A program made the position numbers and the translations under genes. Positions 9,353-19,785 of a DNA stretch of 64,000 bases are shown in pieces. Each line of letters opens with the position of its first letter. The first letter of the stretch is position 1. The notes under the pieces were generated by a model that did no database searches, had not been told where the DNA came from, and saw only the letters and a list, made by a program, of their open reading frames with translations. Origin of the DNA: Vibrio sp. HB236076 (lineage in GTDB: Bacteria; Pseudomonadota; Gammaproteobacteria; Enterobacterales; Vibrionaceae); assembly GCF_040957575.1 (NCBI RefSeq), contig NZ_CP162601.1, positions 2,294,001 to 2,358,000 on the forward strand, in the 5' to 3' direction.

Positions 9353-10136
9353 AGCCTTGGGTTTTCAGATGATCCCAAGAGATATTAGACAGTAAACGAC
9401 ATGGCTCGCATTTAAAGTGGAAGATGTCGTGTAGCGGTTGTTCGAGTAACCAATCTTGACCACAGCGAGGACATTTTCGCTCGCGCTCAGCACGCAAGCT
9501 TTCGCCACCAACTCGATACAAATAATAGTAGGTCGGCACTTGGGTTAAATACTCAATACGTCCTCTAAGACCCCAACCTCGACGAAATAATACGCTGTCT
9601 ACATCACAAATTTCATGTAATGCGGCGTGTTCCGCTTGGCAACCGCCAGCCATTTGAATCTCATCGCACGCTTGCCACTCCGATTGCCATTTGATCACGG
9701 ATTTGTGATCGCCATTAAAAGTGGCCGGATAGCGATACAAAGGGATAGGCAGCAAACTATCGCCATCTCTTAAAGGGGAACAGGTATGAACATAAGTGGT
9801 ATACAATACTTGCCACTCTGGCTTGTCAGCCTGTGCACTTTGCTCTGAGTTCAAATCTCGCCCTAATAGGCGTACTTTCGGCGCAAGAAGGCAAGCCTCA
9901 GACAAACGCTTAACACAAGCTTTAACGTAATCTGAATGATACTTAGGGTGTAAACTCTCTTGCTCTGGGCACACCGCGCGGACATAAAAAATGCCCTCGC
10001 CCATCACGACGGGAAACTCGCGTCCCAGAACTTGCCCATTATAGCGCAATGCATCCATCAAACCGTTGATGGCCTTGTCGACGGCATCGACGGTGGTGTT
10101 ATCAAAACACTCAAACTCCAGTTCACAAACCCACAT
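9351..10136 (-). CDS. DUF2310 Zn-ribbon protein, possibly nucleic-acid binding
   Basis: A 261-residue protein that fits the DUF2310 family (annotated as zinc-ribbon, possibly nucleic-acid binding). The C-terminal ribbon is CPRCGQDW near residue 224 paired with CEPCRLL near 245; the N-terminal 200 residues have no motif I recognise. No function is established. Its ATG shares one base with the syd stop (TGATG), so it is translationally coupled to syd, suggesting co-regulation. Confidence 0.8.
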   Translation of the reverse strand: MWVCELEFECFDNTTVDAVDKAINGLMDALRYNGQVLGREFPVVMGEGIFYVRAVCPEQESLHPKYHSDYVKACVKRLSEACLLAPKVRLLGRDLNSEQSAQADKPEWQVLYTTYVHTCSPLRDGDSLLPIPLYRYPATFNGDHKSVIKWQSEWQACDEIQMAGGCQAEHAALHEICDVDSVLFRRGWGLRGRIEYLTQVPTYYYLYRVGGESLRAERERKCPRCGQDWLLEQPLHDIFHFKCEPCRLLSNISWDHLKTQG

Positions 10137-10687
10137 CAGTGCAAAGGCTCCACACGAGTTAAAAAATTCACTAGGTTATCAGCAAGCACGCGACGCTGCT
10201 TTTTCCCCAAGGTTTCGAGTAACACCTCACCGGACAAGTTACAGATGGAAATCACTTGATGTTCATCTTCTGTCGTCCCAATAAAGACCGTTGGCGTTTG
10301 TTTTAACCTTTTTTGCATTAACAAATGACCAATCATGTTTTCTTGCAAACGTTCGATGTCTTCTCGGTTCCACACCTGCAGTAATGTGATCGCCTGCTGC
10401 TCAATAGTAAGCGTTATATCACCGGCAAAAAAAGCGCTATAAAACGCTTTAATATCGGGGTGTAACGTCAACTCAAGTGCATTTTCAACGCCGTCAAACA
10501 AGGACTCCTCACTCTGCTGCGGCTGTGCTTGCCAATACACTTTCTCGTTGTCGATACGCTCGATACAAGGCGACGGCCAATCGACAAACGTTTCATCACA
10601 ATAAGGTGAGTGTCCTGTTTGCCGCTGGCAAGATTGGTAATAAGTATGGTGCAATTGTCGTAATGCATCGCTCACAGAGTGAGTCAT
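10136..10687 (-). CDS. syd: SecY-interacting protein Syd
   Basis: Peripheral cytoplasmic-face protein that binds SecY and is thought to help quality-control of the SecYEG translocon. It has 183 residues from the ATG at 10687, which follows an AAGGAG ribosome site 6 bases upstream; a longer in-frame extension lacks one. Family features include the early ALRQLHHTYYQSC segment, several WPSP/WQAQ aromatic stretches and a conserved acidic groove region. It is divergent from queF, as in many gammaproteobacteria, and coupled to the DUF2310 gene downstream. Confidence 0.9.
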   Translation of the reverse strand: MTHSVSDALRQLHHTYYQSCQRQTGHSPYCDETFVDWPSPCIERIDNEKVYWQAQPQQSEESLFDGVENALELTLHPDIKAFYSAFFAGDITLTIEQQAITLLQVWNREDIERLQENMIGHLLMQKRLKQTPTVFIGTTEDEHQVISICNLSGEVLLETLGKKQRRVLADNLVNFLTRVEPLH

Positions 10688-10904
10688 AAATACTCCTTTC
10701 AGTAAAAAGCCAATCACTATCAAGCTCGCAATCCAGGTCTAAGTGGACACGTCTTAATACTCCCCTTGGTCAACACTATCGTAACGCCCTTATCTAACAG
10801 GCAACTCAGCGGTTGGTATCCAAAGCGCGAATCGGTATTGTCATGGCTTTTCTGTTATTAATTCAGTAAAATTGCGTCATTGTAATCGAATTTTAATCCG
10901 ATGT

Positions 10905-11750
10905 ATGAGCAAATATTCAAACGCGAAAGAACTCGCTTCACTGACATTAGGTCAAAAGACCGAATACGCCAGTCAGTACAATCCTTCCTTACTGCAACCG
11001 GTACCGCGCAGCCTAAATCGACAAGACCTAGCATTGGGTGACGAATTGCCCTTTCACGGTGGCGATATGTGGACCCTGTATGAGTTGTCTTGGCTCAATG
11101 AAAAGGGCTTACCCCAAGTGGCCATCGGTGATGTTTTTATTCCTGCTACCTCAGAAAACTTAGTCGAGTCAAAATCGTTTAAGCTTTACCTCAACAGCTT
11201 TAATCAAACCCGTTTTGCATCGTGGCAAGAAGTTGAGCGTCATTTAACAAACGATCTCTCGGCGTGTGCCGGTGAAACGGTCACGGTAAAACTTCATCCC
11301 GTGTCTCATTTTGAGCATCAACCGATTATGGCCATGGCCGGTGAGTGCATTGATGATCAAGACATCAGCATCGACAGTTATCAATTTGACCCTCAGCACC
11401 TTAACAATGCCATCGAGACCGAGATCGTCAGTGAAACTTTGCACAGCCATTTGCTCAAATCGAACTGCTTGATCACCAACCAACCCGATTGGGGCAGCAT
11501 CGAAATCCGCTATCAAGGGCCTAAGATCAAACGCGAATCACTTTTGCGCTATATTGTTTCCTTTCGAGAGCACAATGAGTTTCACGAACAATGTGTCGAG
11601 CGCATTTTTACCGATATCACTCGCTATTGCCAACCACAGTCGTTGAGCGTATTGGCGCGATATACTCGCCGCGGCGGGCTGGACATCAACCCTTTCCGCA
11701 GTTCAGAGCCCGATTCAGTCACCAACCATCAACGCATGGCGAGACAGTAA
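10905..11750 (+). CDS. queF: NADPH-dependent 7-cyano-7-deazaguanine reductase
   Basis: Reduces preQ0 to preQ1 in queuosine tRNA modification; two-domain (long) QueF. The start [17 protein letters not shown] aligns with E. coli MSSYANHQALAGLTLG, so I start at 10905, although no good Shine-Dalgarno precedes it; 281 residues matches the family. The catalytic cysteine is in [13 protein letters not shown] near residue 188, and the NADPH-binding E(S/L)KS-type motif is in [19 protein letters not shown] near 90. No preQ1 riboswitch was found upstream. Confidence 0.95.
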   Translation: MSKYSNAKELASLTLGQKTEYASQYNPSLLQPVPRSLNRQDLALGDELPFHGGDMWTLYELSWLNEKGLPQVAIGDVFIPATSENLVESKSFKLYLNSFNQTRFASWQEVERHLTNDLSACAGETVTVKLHPVSHFEHQPIMAMAGECIDDQDISIDSYQFDPQHLNNAIETEIVSETLHSHLLKSNCLITNQPDWGSIEIRYQGPKIKRESLLRYIVSFREHNEFHEQCVERIFTDITRYCQPQSLSVLARYTRRGGLDINPFRSSEPDSVTNHQRMARQ

Positions 11751-11762
11751 GAGTTAATCACA

Positions 11763-14051
11763 ATGATCAATTGCCACCTTTGTCGATGGGTAAGCGCGCT
11801 GCTTTTTTTATTGCTTACCGCCCAGGTAAACGCCAACAGTTTTCGCTTCCAATCCAGTGAACTCTACGACGCTCAGCAACTCCTTGCGATTGCACCTGCG
11901 CAATCGCAAAGTGTGGCACAACAATACCTGCAACAACGCCGCTTGGCCAACAGCGGTGACCAGAGCCCATCGACATTGAGCCGCGACGACAGCGATGCCC
12001 ATTTAAGAACGCCCAGTGGCAGTATCCAAGCGCACATGATCATTGCTAAAGCCAGTTTTATCCAAGGCAAAATCTCACTGGCTTTTAATCATTTGTCATC
12101 CGCACTGGCACTCAGTGAAACATTCCGGCTGCCTTTTTTAGCGATCGAGGCCGAAATGGCGTTTGCCGACTTTAATTGGCAAATCGATCACGACGACAAC
12201 AAAGCCCAAAAAAGCCTCGAGGTGATTGAAAACAAGCTCTACGCTTTGGATAAAAAAGCCACCCTTGCCCAAGAGACCTGGTATCACTTGGCGATGTTAA
12301 AAGCCAAGATTGCGGCGCGACAAGGGGACTTATCCTCAGTCGAGCAAAACTTCAAACAAGCAAAAGTGCTTTTGGGCTCGCAAGCGGCAAATGATTTGAC
12401 CATTGATTATCACTTATCTGCTGGGCGATTTTATCTGCAGTTTAAACAATACAACCACGCCTTAACCGAGCTTCTTTTTGCTTACTGGCACGCAGTAGAG
12501 CACAACAAAAGCATTTTACTCGCGCAAATAAATCAACAGCTCGCCCTGCTGTTTAAACAGCGTCGCGTGTTTGACAAAGCATTACAACACGCCTCACAAG
12601 CCGCTGAATTTTTTGATCACTACCCAGACTCGAATGCATTGGCGCAAACCCTAACCATGATGGGAGACATGTATTTTAAACAAGGGAAATACAACTTAGC
12701 CTTGGTGCATTATTTTAACGTGCTTGATCACAGCGCAACGGAAAAAGACCTCAATAAAATTCTCCGCATTCGCCTCGATTTGGCCGCCACATATTTACAG
12801 CTCTACAACTACCCACTCGCGGAACAGTATTTACAGCAAGCCGATCAAATTTTATCCAACACCGCTTTTCCGGTAGAGAAAATTCGCGCGACTCGTTTAA
12901 AAGCGGAGCTTTATCTCAATCAGAAAAACTTTGCGCAAGCGATTGATTTAAGTCAGCGAGCTTTATCGCTAATTACCCATTCAAGTCAGGCGAATAGCGA
13001 GCAAAAACTCAAGATTTATCTATTACTGGCTCAGGCTTACCAACAGAGCAATCAATACCAAAAAGCCTTTACTCATTTAGAGCACTATCAAGCGCTATTG
13101 CATCAACAACAAACCAAATTAAATGAGATCAGTGAAGACGCTTTCCGACAACAAAAAGAATTTGCAGAACAAACATTGCACTTATCTAGCCAAGCGGATC
13201 ATTTAAAAAGCGCTCAGCGCCAATTGTCTAAATTTCAATTATTCGTCTATGCATTAACGACAACCTTAATGGCGCTGTTTGTCTTCACTTGGCGTCAGCG
13301 CATTGTTATACAAAGACAAAGCGAGCAAATTACGACGCTGTCCAGCGAGTTATATACTCACTCACGTTCTCATCTGCGCAATTTGCGTATGCTTAATTTA
13401 AAATTGAGAAAGTCACTGCTCAAAGCCAATGCCTCTTTTGAACAATGGCATTTAGGGGATTTAGTCCACGAGCCGCTGAATGATAAATTAAAATTTGTCA
13501 TGATCGATTTGCCTTTTTTACGCAGTATGTACGTTAAGCACGGCTATAAAAAAGGCTTAGAGCTCGAAGGCGCCTTTGGCGACTTTTTATCCAAACAAGC
13601 GCAAGATGACTCTCGAATTTATCATTTTTCCGATGCGAATTTGTTGTATATCGAACCAAGCTCAGACGGTACCGTCGCCATAGATACTCAAGCCATGTTT
13701 GATAAAATCCAAGCTTGGGTCAGTGACTTTGCCCAGCAATACAATTTAAACCCGACCATTCGAATCGGCATGGCTGATTACCCTTTTTTACCTCGGGCTT
13801 ATACTGCCATTAATGATCAAGAACTGTTGGACATTTTATTGTTGGCTACTCATATTGCCCGCGAGGTCAGTTTACGAGACCAACAAAGCCATTGGGTTTA
13901 TTTAAAAGCAATCAAGAATGCCCCCGCGGCGAGTTTGGCCAAAGACAATATTCGACATGCTTGTCAGCAAGCCATTGAACAGGGGTTAATAAAGCTACAA
14001 TCCTCGTACGAAAATGAGCATGAAATCAAAAATATTCTAAAAAATGAGTAG
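11763..14051 (+). CDS. TPR-repeat membrane protein with degenerate GGDEF-like C-terminus
   Basis: A 762-residue protein: signal peptide (residues 1-24, ending VNA), a long periplasmic helical region of tetratricopeptide repeats (~90-430, e.g. ALAQTLTMMGDMYFKQGKYNLA), a coiled coil, one transmembrane helix at about 493-512 (YALTTTLMALFVFTW) and a cytoplasmic coiled coil plus a ~170-residue domain. That domain follows the GGDEF pattern (MIDLPFLRSMYVKHGYKKGLE, then RIYHFSDANLLYIEP, then RIGMADYPF), but FSDAN at 622-626 replaces the GGDEF signature, so no cyclase activity is expected. Role unknown; probably a sensory protein. It sits 12 bases after queF and 96 bases before a second GGDEF-like gene. 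Confidence 0.75.
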   Translation: MINCHLCRWVSALLFLLLTAQVNANSFRFQSSELYDAQQLLAIAPAQSQSVAQQYLQQRRLANSGDQSPSTLSRDDSDAHLRTPSGSIQAHMIIAKASFIQGKISLAFNHLSSALALSETFRLPFLAIEAEMAFADFNWQIDHDDNKAQKSLEVIENKLYALDKKATLAQETWYHLAMLKAKIAARQGDLSSVEQNFKQAKVLLGSQAANDLTIDYHLSAGRFYLQFKQYNHALTELLFAYWHAVEHNKSILLAQINQQLALLFKQRRVFDKALQHASQAAEFFDHYPDSNALAQTLTMMGDMYFKQGKYNLALVHYFNVLDHSATEKDLNKILRIRLDLAATYLQLYNYPLAEQYLQQADQILSNTAFPVEKIRATRLKAELYLNQKNFAQAIDLSQRALSLITHSSQANSEQKLKIYLLLAQAYQQSNQYQKAFTHLEHYQALLHQQQTKLNEISEDAFRQQKEFAEQTLHLSSQADHLKSAQRQLSKFQLFVYALTTTLMALFVFTWRQRIVIQRQSEQITTLSSELYTHSRSHLRNLRMLNLKLRKSLLKANASFEQWHLGDLVHEPLNDKLKFVMIDLPFLRSMYVKHGYKKGLELEGAFGDFLSKQAQDDSRIYHFSDANLLYIEPSSDGTVAIDTQAMFDKIQAWVSDFAQQYNLNPTIRIGMADYPFLPRAYTAINDQELLDILLLATHIAREVSLRDQQSHWVYLKAIKNAPAASLAKDNIRHACQQAIEQGLIKLQSSYENEHEIKNILKNE

Positions 14052-14147
14052 CATACCCAGAATTAGTGCAAATACGGTATGACGTTATAGTCAGTTTTGT
14101 TATTATCTTAAATTAACGCATATATTAGGGATTGGCTTTTCATTTTC

Positions 14148-15713
14148 ATGGGTATTGTTGAAGCCGATATTCAAGCGCAACTGGATCTATTGCAACACAA
14201 ATTAGATCAACTGCGCTTAACACATCGGGATGCATCATTAAAGTTTCAGCGTGAACAACACGTATTAAAGCGTCTTATTACATCGCTTGCTGATTCTTAC
14301 TTTCCCAAGAGTGACGAAATTGCACAGCATCTTATTGCATTAAAGCGTGAATTAGAGCAACCTAAAGATGTCAGCCGACTTATACCTCGGCTGGCGGTTA
14401 TTGAGCGCGTTCTCAAACAAAGGTCAAGTTCTATGGGCAAACAAAGCCAACTTCTCGATCATCAACTCAAGCACAGTGCGGAGACTTTGCAAAGAGTCAC
14501 TTACCTCCCCGCCCCGCTTAAACGCGAATTGCGCCAGTTAATCGAGCAAGTCAAAGAGCACAATTACACCGACTTGTCCCATGCGATCAAGCTGATCGCA
14601 ATTTATGAACGCTCGATCAAAATCATCACGACCAATTCAAAACTTAACTTTATTGCTAATGATGCTTTATCCGATAAGTTACAACTCGAAGCGCTCTCTT
14701 TAGAGTTACAAAGTCTGATTGCCGACGTTGACTTTGATGGTGATATTGGCCAAGAACTCATGGCGATCCGTTCTCAATTACTACACGGTGTCACCAGTGA
14801 AAGTCTGATCACGTTAACCTTACAAGTCTTAAAATTACTACTCAAAGGTACACAGCTCGAACGACAAGTTTCGACTCATTTTCTCAATCACCTCAATGAA
14901 CAATTGGCGTCGAGCTTAAAAAATCAACACGCCTTAGTCGACCAACACCAAGCGTCAATAGAGCAATACCAAGATCTCAACCACGAACTCGATGATCTTG
15001 TCTCACGCTCAAAACAAACCGTGGATCAAAGCCAAGACCTAGAAACACTGAAACAAAGCATCACACCTTTGCTGATGAAGATTGGCCAACTCAGCGATCG
15101 ACTCAGTATGGCTGAAACGCGCCAGCAACACCTACTAGAGCGCCTAACTTACAACAAGCAGCAAACCGAAACGATTTTTGAGTCAACACAAGAGCAACAT
15201 CAAAGAGTCAAAGACCAAGCTCAGCGAGCACTGCAAGACCCCTTAACTCAAGTGTATAATCAAACGGCATTTAACGAGCGTTTAGAAGTGGAATATCGCC
15301 GCTGGATCCGCTTTCAACACAACTTGAGGGTGGTGGTGTTAGACATCGATAACTTTAAGACGGTCAATGAGCAATACGGTTACAACGCGGGGGATAAAGC
15401 CCTCAAGATCATTGCACAAACGATCAAAAAGTATTTACCGAGTACCGCCTGTCTAGCGCGTTTAAACAGCGAAGAGTTTGCTTTGATCTTCCCTGAAGAA
15501 ACCGATGAACACGTTTTGTCGGTAACCAAGTCATTGCAAAATGAGATAAAAGAGTTGCCGTTTACCTTTAAAAACCAACAATTGAGGATCTCACTCAGTG
15601 CTGCTTCTATCGCTTTTGCCGATGCCGATACCCCTGAAATCATCCTCGACAAACTGATGCTCGCCCTTCAAGAGTGCAAAAAACGCGGCACAGAACAAAT
15701 CAGCTGGCACTAA
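14148..15713 (+). CDS. cdgG: Degenerate GGDEF-domain protein, CdgG-like
   Basis: A 521-residue, apparently cytoplasmic protein: helical and coiled-coil for the first ~360 residues, then a GGDEF domain at ~362-518 (DPLTQVYNQTAFNERL, VVVLDIDNFKTVNEQYGYNAGD). The signature is NSEEF at residues 440-444, and the RxxD inhibitory site is absent (LPST). Catalysis is therefore doubtful; c-di-GMP or protein binding is possible. In V. cholerae the degenerate GGDEF protein CdgG (VC0900), which affects biofilm and rugosity, lies in the same neighbourhood by my recollection; orthology is inferred from context. No clear ribosome site precedes the ATG. Confidence 0.7.
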   Translation: MGIVEADIQAQLDLLQHKLDQLRLTHRDASLKFQREQHVLKRLITSLADSYFPKSDEIAQHLIALKRELEQPKDVSRLIPRLAVIERVLKQRSSSMGKQSQLLDHQLKHSAETLQRVTYLPAPLKRELRQLIEQVKEHNYTDLSHAIKLIAIYERSIKIITTNSKLNFIANDALSDKLQLEALSLELQSLIADVDFDGDIGQELMAIRSQLLHGVTSESLITLTLQVLKLLLKGTQLERQVSTHFLNHLNEQLASSLKNQHALVDQHQASIEQYQDLNHELDDLVSRSKQTVDQSQDLETLKQSITPLLMKIGQLSDRLSMAETRQQHLLERLTYNKQQTETIFESTQEQHQRVKDQAQRALQDPLTQVYNQTAFNERLEVEYRRWIRFQHNLRVVVLDIDNFKTVNEQYGYNAGDKALKIIAQTIKKYLPSTACLARLNSEEFALIFPEETDEHVLSVTKSLQNEIKELPFTFKNQQLRISLSAASIAFADADTPEIILDKLMLALQECKKRGTEQISWH

Positions 15714-15950
15714 ACTGCTCACTTTTCCAACAACTGGCACGTATTTTACTCTTATTTAGTCATTTCAAGCAGTTAGTCACTATCTTTTCCCAAAAGCTCT
15801 GCTAATCTAATTTTGAGCTGCAATGGAAATGCGGCGCTCTCATTGTGATGGTAGCTCCCATTATTCCCACTATCGCCTTTGCTATTGCTACCACCATGAC
15901 AAGACAATAATAACAATGCTTTGTCACTACCGACATGTTAAGGAGGCATT

Positions 15951-17315
15951 ATGAAAACTCATATCAGCCCAACAGGTAGAATGAATTTATTATCTCAATT
16001 AGAAGTTGAAAAACTGCAAAAAACCGCAGAGAGTAACCTGTACCAGCTTTACCGCAATTGCTCACTCGCCGTATTAAACTCAGGCAGCCACACCGACAGC
16101 TCTAAAGAGTTACTGGATAAATACCGCGATTTTGATATCGAAGTGATACGTCGTGAGCGCGGAATAAAACTCGAACTCAACGCCCCGCCAGAGCACTCTT
16201 TTGTCGATGATGAAATCATAAAAGGCATTCAAGATCATTTAATTTCGGTGTTGCGTGACATCGTTTATGTCAACATGCAACTGGATGAGAATGGCCATTC
16301 AGATCACGACAATTCAGCCAACATTACTGACTTTATTTTCGGCGTGTTGCGTAACGCCGATACCTTTAAGCCTGGTCAAGATCCCAATTTAATTATTTGC
16401 TGGGGCGGGCACTCAATTAAAGCCAATGAGTATCAATACACTCGCTTGGTCGGGAATCAACTGGGCTTGAGAAAACTCGATATTTGTACCGGTTGTGGCC
16501 CAGGTGCGATGGAAGGGCCGATGAAGGGGGCCGCGATTGGTCACGCCAAACAAAGGATTGCTCCGGGGCGTTACTTAGGATTAACCGAGCCTTCTATTAT
16601 CGCGGCCGAACCGCCAAACCCGATCGTCAATGAGTTGGTGATCCTACCGGATATTGAAAAGCGATTAGAAGCTTTTGTCCGCACCGGGCACGGTATTATT
16701 ATCTTCCCGGGTGGTGCGGGGACGGCAGAAGAGCTGTTGTATATTCTTGGTATTATGATGCACCCAGAAAACCAAGCTCAACCCTTGCCGATTATTCTCA
16801 CCGGCCCCAAAGAAAGCGCAGATTACTTTAACGCCATCGATGCCTTTATCGGCGCAACATTAGGGGATGCAGCGCGCCAGCACTATCAAATCATTATCGA
16901 TGATCCTGTGTTGGTGGCAAAAACGATGAAAAACGCCATGCCAGCAATCAGAGAACATCGCAAAGCGCTTGGGGATGCTTACTTCTTTAATTGGTCATTG
17001 CATATCGAACCCGAATTTCAACAGCCGTTTGCCCCAACCCACGAGTCAATGGCCGCGCTGGACTTACACCTTGACCAACCACCTCAGTCACTGGCTGCAA
17101 ATTTAAGAAGGGCTTTTTCTGGTATTGTCGCAGGTAATGTGAAAGCCGAAGGGATCTTAGAAATAGAAAAACACGGCCCCTTCGAGTTATCCGGTGACCC
17201 TGAACTGATGGCAAAAATGGACACCTTATTGGCCGATTTTGTTCGTCAAGATCGCATGAAACTGCCAGGAGGGAGTGCCTACCAACCTTGTTATGTGATT
17301 AAAAAAGATCATTGA
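15951..17315 (+). CDS. ppnN: Pyrimidine/purine nucleotide 5'-monophosphate nucleosidase
   Basis: LOG-family nucleosidase (formerly YgdH) that cleaves nucleoside monophosphates to base plus ribose-5-phosphate and is controlled by (p)ppGpp in E. coli. At 454 residues it has the normal length. The LOG signature is present: [12 protein letters not shown] near residue 185 and the phosphate loop [14 protein letters not shown] near 252. The N-terminal ~140 residues form the family's regulatory domain. A strong AAGGAGG ribosome site lies 5 bases before ATG. A terminator separates it from xni, which follows it as in E. coli. Confidence 0.96.
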   Translation: MKTHISPTGRMNLLSQLEVEKLQKTAESNLYQLYRNCSLAVLNSGSHTDSSKELLDKYRDFDIEVIRRERGIKLELNAPPEHSFVDDEIIKGIQDHLISVLRDIVYVNMQLDENGHSDHDNSANITDFIFGVLRNADTFKPGQDPNLIICWGGHSIKANEYQYTRLVGNQLGLRKLDICTGCGPGAMEGPMKGAAIGHAKQRIAPGRYLGLTEPSIIAAEPPNPIVNELVILPDIEKRLEAFVRTGHGIIIFPGGAGTAEELLYILGIMMHPENQAQPLPIILTGPKESADYFNAIDAFIGATLGDAARQHYQIIIDDPVLVAKTMKNAMPAIREHRKALGDAYFFNWSLHIEPEFQQPFAPTHESMAALDLHLDQPPQSLAANLRRAFSGIVAGNVKAEGILEIEKHGPFELSGDPELMAKMDTLLADFVRQDRMKLPGGSAYQPCYVIKKDH

Positions 17316-17389
17316 CGGATTCATGAACCTTAATTTAGCGACGCGTAAAGTCTACTCCAAGGCTTATCCAAGTCGCCAAGATTCGCTAC

Positions 17390-17417
17390 AATAGAGCTTT
17401 CGGGCTCTATTTTTTTG
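17390..17417 (+). terminator. Intrinsic terminator between ppnN and xni
   Basis: AATAGAGC-TTTCGG-GCTCTATT followed by seven T residues, ending just before the xni ribosome site AGGAAGG. Confidence 0.88.
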
Positions 17418-17428
17418 TTAGGAAGGTT

Positions 17429-18196
17429 ATGTCTATCCATTTGGTTATCATTGATGCGTTAAATCTCATTCGCCGCGTTCACAGCGCTCAACCCGATGAA
17501 AAAGACATAGAGCGAACCATTGCCACGACGTCACGCACGTTAGATAAAATAGTTAACCAGGCCCAACCCAGCCATTGGATCGCAGTGTTTGATCATCACC
17601 TATCCGATAGAGGGTGGCGAGCAGAGTGTTTACCCAGCTACAAGCAAAATCGCAAGCCAATGCCATTGCCATTGCAACAAGGCTTAGACGCCATTCAAGA
17701 AGCGTGGTGGCAAAAAGGATTAGATTCGTTGCTTAGCGAGGGTGACGAAGCCGATGACCTAGTGGCAACCTTAGCAACGAAAGTCGCTAATCACCAAGAA
17801 AAGGTCACTATTGTCTCTACCGATAAAGGCTACTGCCAACTGTTATCACCACACCTACAAATCCGTGATTACTTTCAAAACCGCTGGTTAGACGTCCCTT
17901 TTATCGCTCAAGAGTTCGGGGTTAAGCCACAGCAACTGCCAGACTATTGGGGCTTGGCTGGCGTCAGTTCTAGTCAGATCCCCGGGGTGCCAGGCATTGG
18001 TCCTAAAGCCGCCAAAGCGATTCTCAATCAGTATCAAGATATCGAACAAGCTTATCAAGATGAACACCTTGAGGCGAAATACCGAAAAAAACTGGAGCCT
18101 TATATCGAGCAAGCCAGAGCTTGTCGACAGGTATCAAGATTAAAAACCGATGTGCCTCTTGGGTTTAACTTACAAGATTTAAGAATCGAAAACTAA
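17429..18196 (+). CDS. xni: Flap endonuclease Xni (ExoIX)
   Basis: 5'-nuclease-domain protein related to the N-terminal domain of DNA polymerase I; 255 residues. Metal-binding acidic residues are visible in DALNLIRR near 9, DEADDLVATLA near 107 and VSTDKGYCQLL near 130. The helix-hairpin-helix DNA-binding segment is SSQIPGVPGIGPKAA near 186-200. Xni proteins have reduced metal ligands compared with Pol I and are flap endonucleases of uncertain in vivo role. Gene order ppnN-xni-rlmM is conserved with E. coli (ygdH-ygdG-ygdE). Confidence 0.95.
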   Translation: MSIHLVIIDALNLIRRVHSAQPDEKDIERTIATTSRTLDKIVNQAQPSHWIAVFDHHLSDRGWRAECLPSYKQNRKPMPLPLQQGLDAIQEAWWQKGLDSLLSEGDEADDLVATLATKVANHQEKVTIVSTDKGYCQLLSPHLQIRDYFQNRWLDVPFIAQEFGVKPQQLPDYWGLAGVSSSQIPGVPGIGPKAAKAILNQYQDIEQAYQDEHLEAKYRKKLEPYIEQARACRQVSRLKTDVPLGFNLQDLRIEN

Positions 18197-18295
18197 ACCT
18201 TGTCACAAGCTTGTTCATGAAAAGAAGGGGCATTTTGAAAACACCCAGCGAGCTGGATACACAAGCTCGCTGTTAACAGTGGTGGCAGGTTAACA

Positions 18296-19384
18296 CTAAA
18301 ACGAGGCAATTTTAGACAAACACTGGACATGCACGGTAATTTCTTCGCGATCATGGTACAGATGCTTGGCCTGTAAACGGTATTTAATTCCGTGTTCATG
18401 CAGGTATTCTTTTAGATTTTCAATATCTTGCAATACTTCATCATAACGGCCTTTCATCGGCAGTTTTAAGTTAAACAGCGCCTCTTTCGCCCAGCCTTTT
18501 CGCAACCACTCACCCATCAAGTGCGCTACTCGGGCCGGCTTTTCTATCATATCGCAAACAATCCAAGTGACGTTTTTACGCGGCGGCTCAAATTTGAAAC
18601 CGTCAACTTGGTGGTGCTGTATCTGACCGGTTTCCATTAAGCTGTCCGCCATCATGCCATTGTCAACACAGTGGACGAACATCGAACGCTTAACCAATTG
18701 GTACGTCCACCCACCTGGGCACGCACCTAGGTCGACGCCCCACATCCCCGGTGCTAACCGTGTGTCCCACTCCTCTTTAGGGATGAAGACGTGAAAAGCT
18801 TCTTCCAGTTTTAGGGTCGAGCGACTCGGCGCATCTGCGGGAAATTTCAATCTCGGGATTCCCATGTAAAACGCTGAGTTATTATTGCTGAGTGAGTACC
18901 CCACAAAGCCGTGGCCAGGCGCGATAAAACACAAATGGACAACCGGCAGTTTACTGTTGTCTTTACTGCTTAATAACCCCTTACCGCGCAGGGCTTGACG
19001 CAGTGGCACGGTAAATTTGCGACAAAACTTAGACAGCTCTTTGGCCTCATTGGTATCGGGCATTTCGACCCGTAACTCACCGCCTTGAGGAAAGTCATCG
19101 ACTTCCGATAACGCCTCAAGTATCGGGCTAATGCGATCGTCACTAGGCAACTGAGCCAACTCTGCCGCGACAACAAACATTTGACGAGCAAAAATCAAAC
19201 TTTGAAAATCAATTTGTTCCGCCAATCTTGCCGCTTCTTGATCTTGATAACACTCAAAAATCACATAACCGCTATTTTTTTTCAGGCGCGGGAAACCATA
19301 AATACCCAATTGTGAAGCGCGGTCTTGTATCTCGCCCGCGCAATCTTTTTCAAAGCCAGCACGGCAATACAACATCAATTTTTT
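18296..19384 (-). CDS. rlmM: 23S rRNA 2'-O-ribose C2498 methyltransferase
   Basis: SAM-dependent methyltransferase that modifies C2498 in the peptidyl-transferase region of 23S rRNA. I start at the GTG at 19384, giving [15 protein letters not shown], which aligns residue for residue with E. coli MNKVVLLCRPGFEKE and has AGAGGT 7 bases upstream; 362 residues result. The SAM motif [12 protein letters not shown] lies near 218, and the remaining K-D-K-E catalytic residues fall in [11 protein letters not shown] and [14 protein letters not shown]. The start is 14 bases after the DUF423 gene stop, so they are likely co-transcribed. Confidence 0.95.
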   Translation of the reverse strand, partial: KKLMLYCRAGFEKDCAGEIQDRASQLGIYGFPRLKKNSGYVIFECYQDQEAARLAEQIDFQSLIFARQMFVVAAELAQLPSDDRISPILEALSEVDDFPQGGELRVEMPDTNEAKELSKFCRKFTVPLRQALRGKGLLSSKDNSKLPVVHLCFIAPGHGFVGYSLSNNNSAFYMGIPRLKFPADAPSRSTLKLEEAFHVFIPKEEWDTRLAPGMWGVDLGACPGGWTYQLVKRSMFVHCVDNGMMADSLMETGQIQHHQVDGFKFEPPRKNVTWIVCDMIEKPARVAHLMGEWLRKGWAKEALFNLKLPMKGRYDEVLQDIENLKEYLHEHGIKYRLQAKHLYHDREEITVHVQCLSKIASF

Positions 19385-19398
19385 CACGTTTTTACCTC

Positions 19399-19785
19399 TT
19401 ATGATTTCCACAGTGCCCAAGCGAAACGCAGCCAGCCGACAACAAACATCAGGCCGCCAAGCGGCGTAATAGGACCAAACCAGGTTTGCTGTGTCAAGGC
19501 TAACGCGTATAAGCTGCCACTAAAACAAAAGACGCCGATGATAAAACAAAGCGCCGCATAAAAGAAACCTTTTTGGCGGTTAAGTGACGAGGCTTGGTTG
19601 GCAAAAACACCGCACAGCAAAGCGCCAATACTGTGTATAAAATGATAATGAACCCCGGTTTGATACGCGTCTAACTGCTGCGGATTTAACACATTCGCCA
19701 AACCATGGGCACCAAAAGCCCCCAACAAAACAGCAACCGCACAAAGACAAGCCGCCAATCCATACAGTTTATTATTGTTCATCAT
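19399..19785 (-). CDS. DUF423 (YgdD-type) small membrane protein
   Basis: A 128-residue protein with four hydrophobic helices, matching the DUF423/YgdD family: GAFGAHGL near residue 25, [16 protein letters not shown] near 45-60, [11 protein letters not shown] near 92 and [13 protein letters not shown] near 108. Function unknown. The start ATG (19785) lies inside the last codons of the upstream hydrolase gene (14-base overlap), so these are coupled; rlmM follows. In E. coli ygdD is likewise next to gcvA and rlmM. Confidence 0.88.
   Translation of the reverse strand: MMNNNKLYGLAACLCAVAVLLGAFGAHGLANVLNPQQLDAYQTGVHYHFIHSIGALLCGVFANQASSLNRQKGFFYAALCFIIGVFCFSGSLYALALTQQTWFGPITPLGGLMFVVGWLRFAWALWKS

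Noticed and set aside
10690..10904. Possible preQ1 riboswitch before queF
   Set aside because: No preQ1-type hairpin plus A-rich tail could be found upstream of queF.
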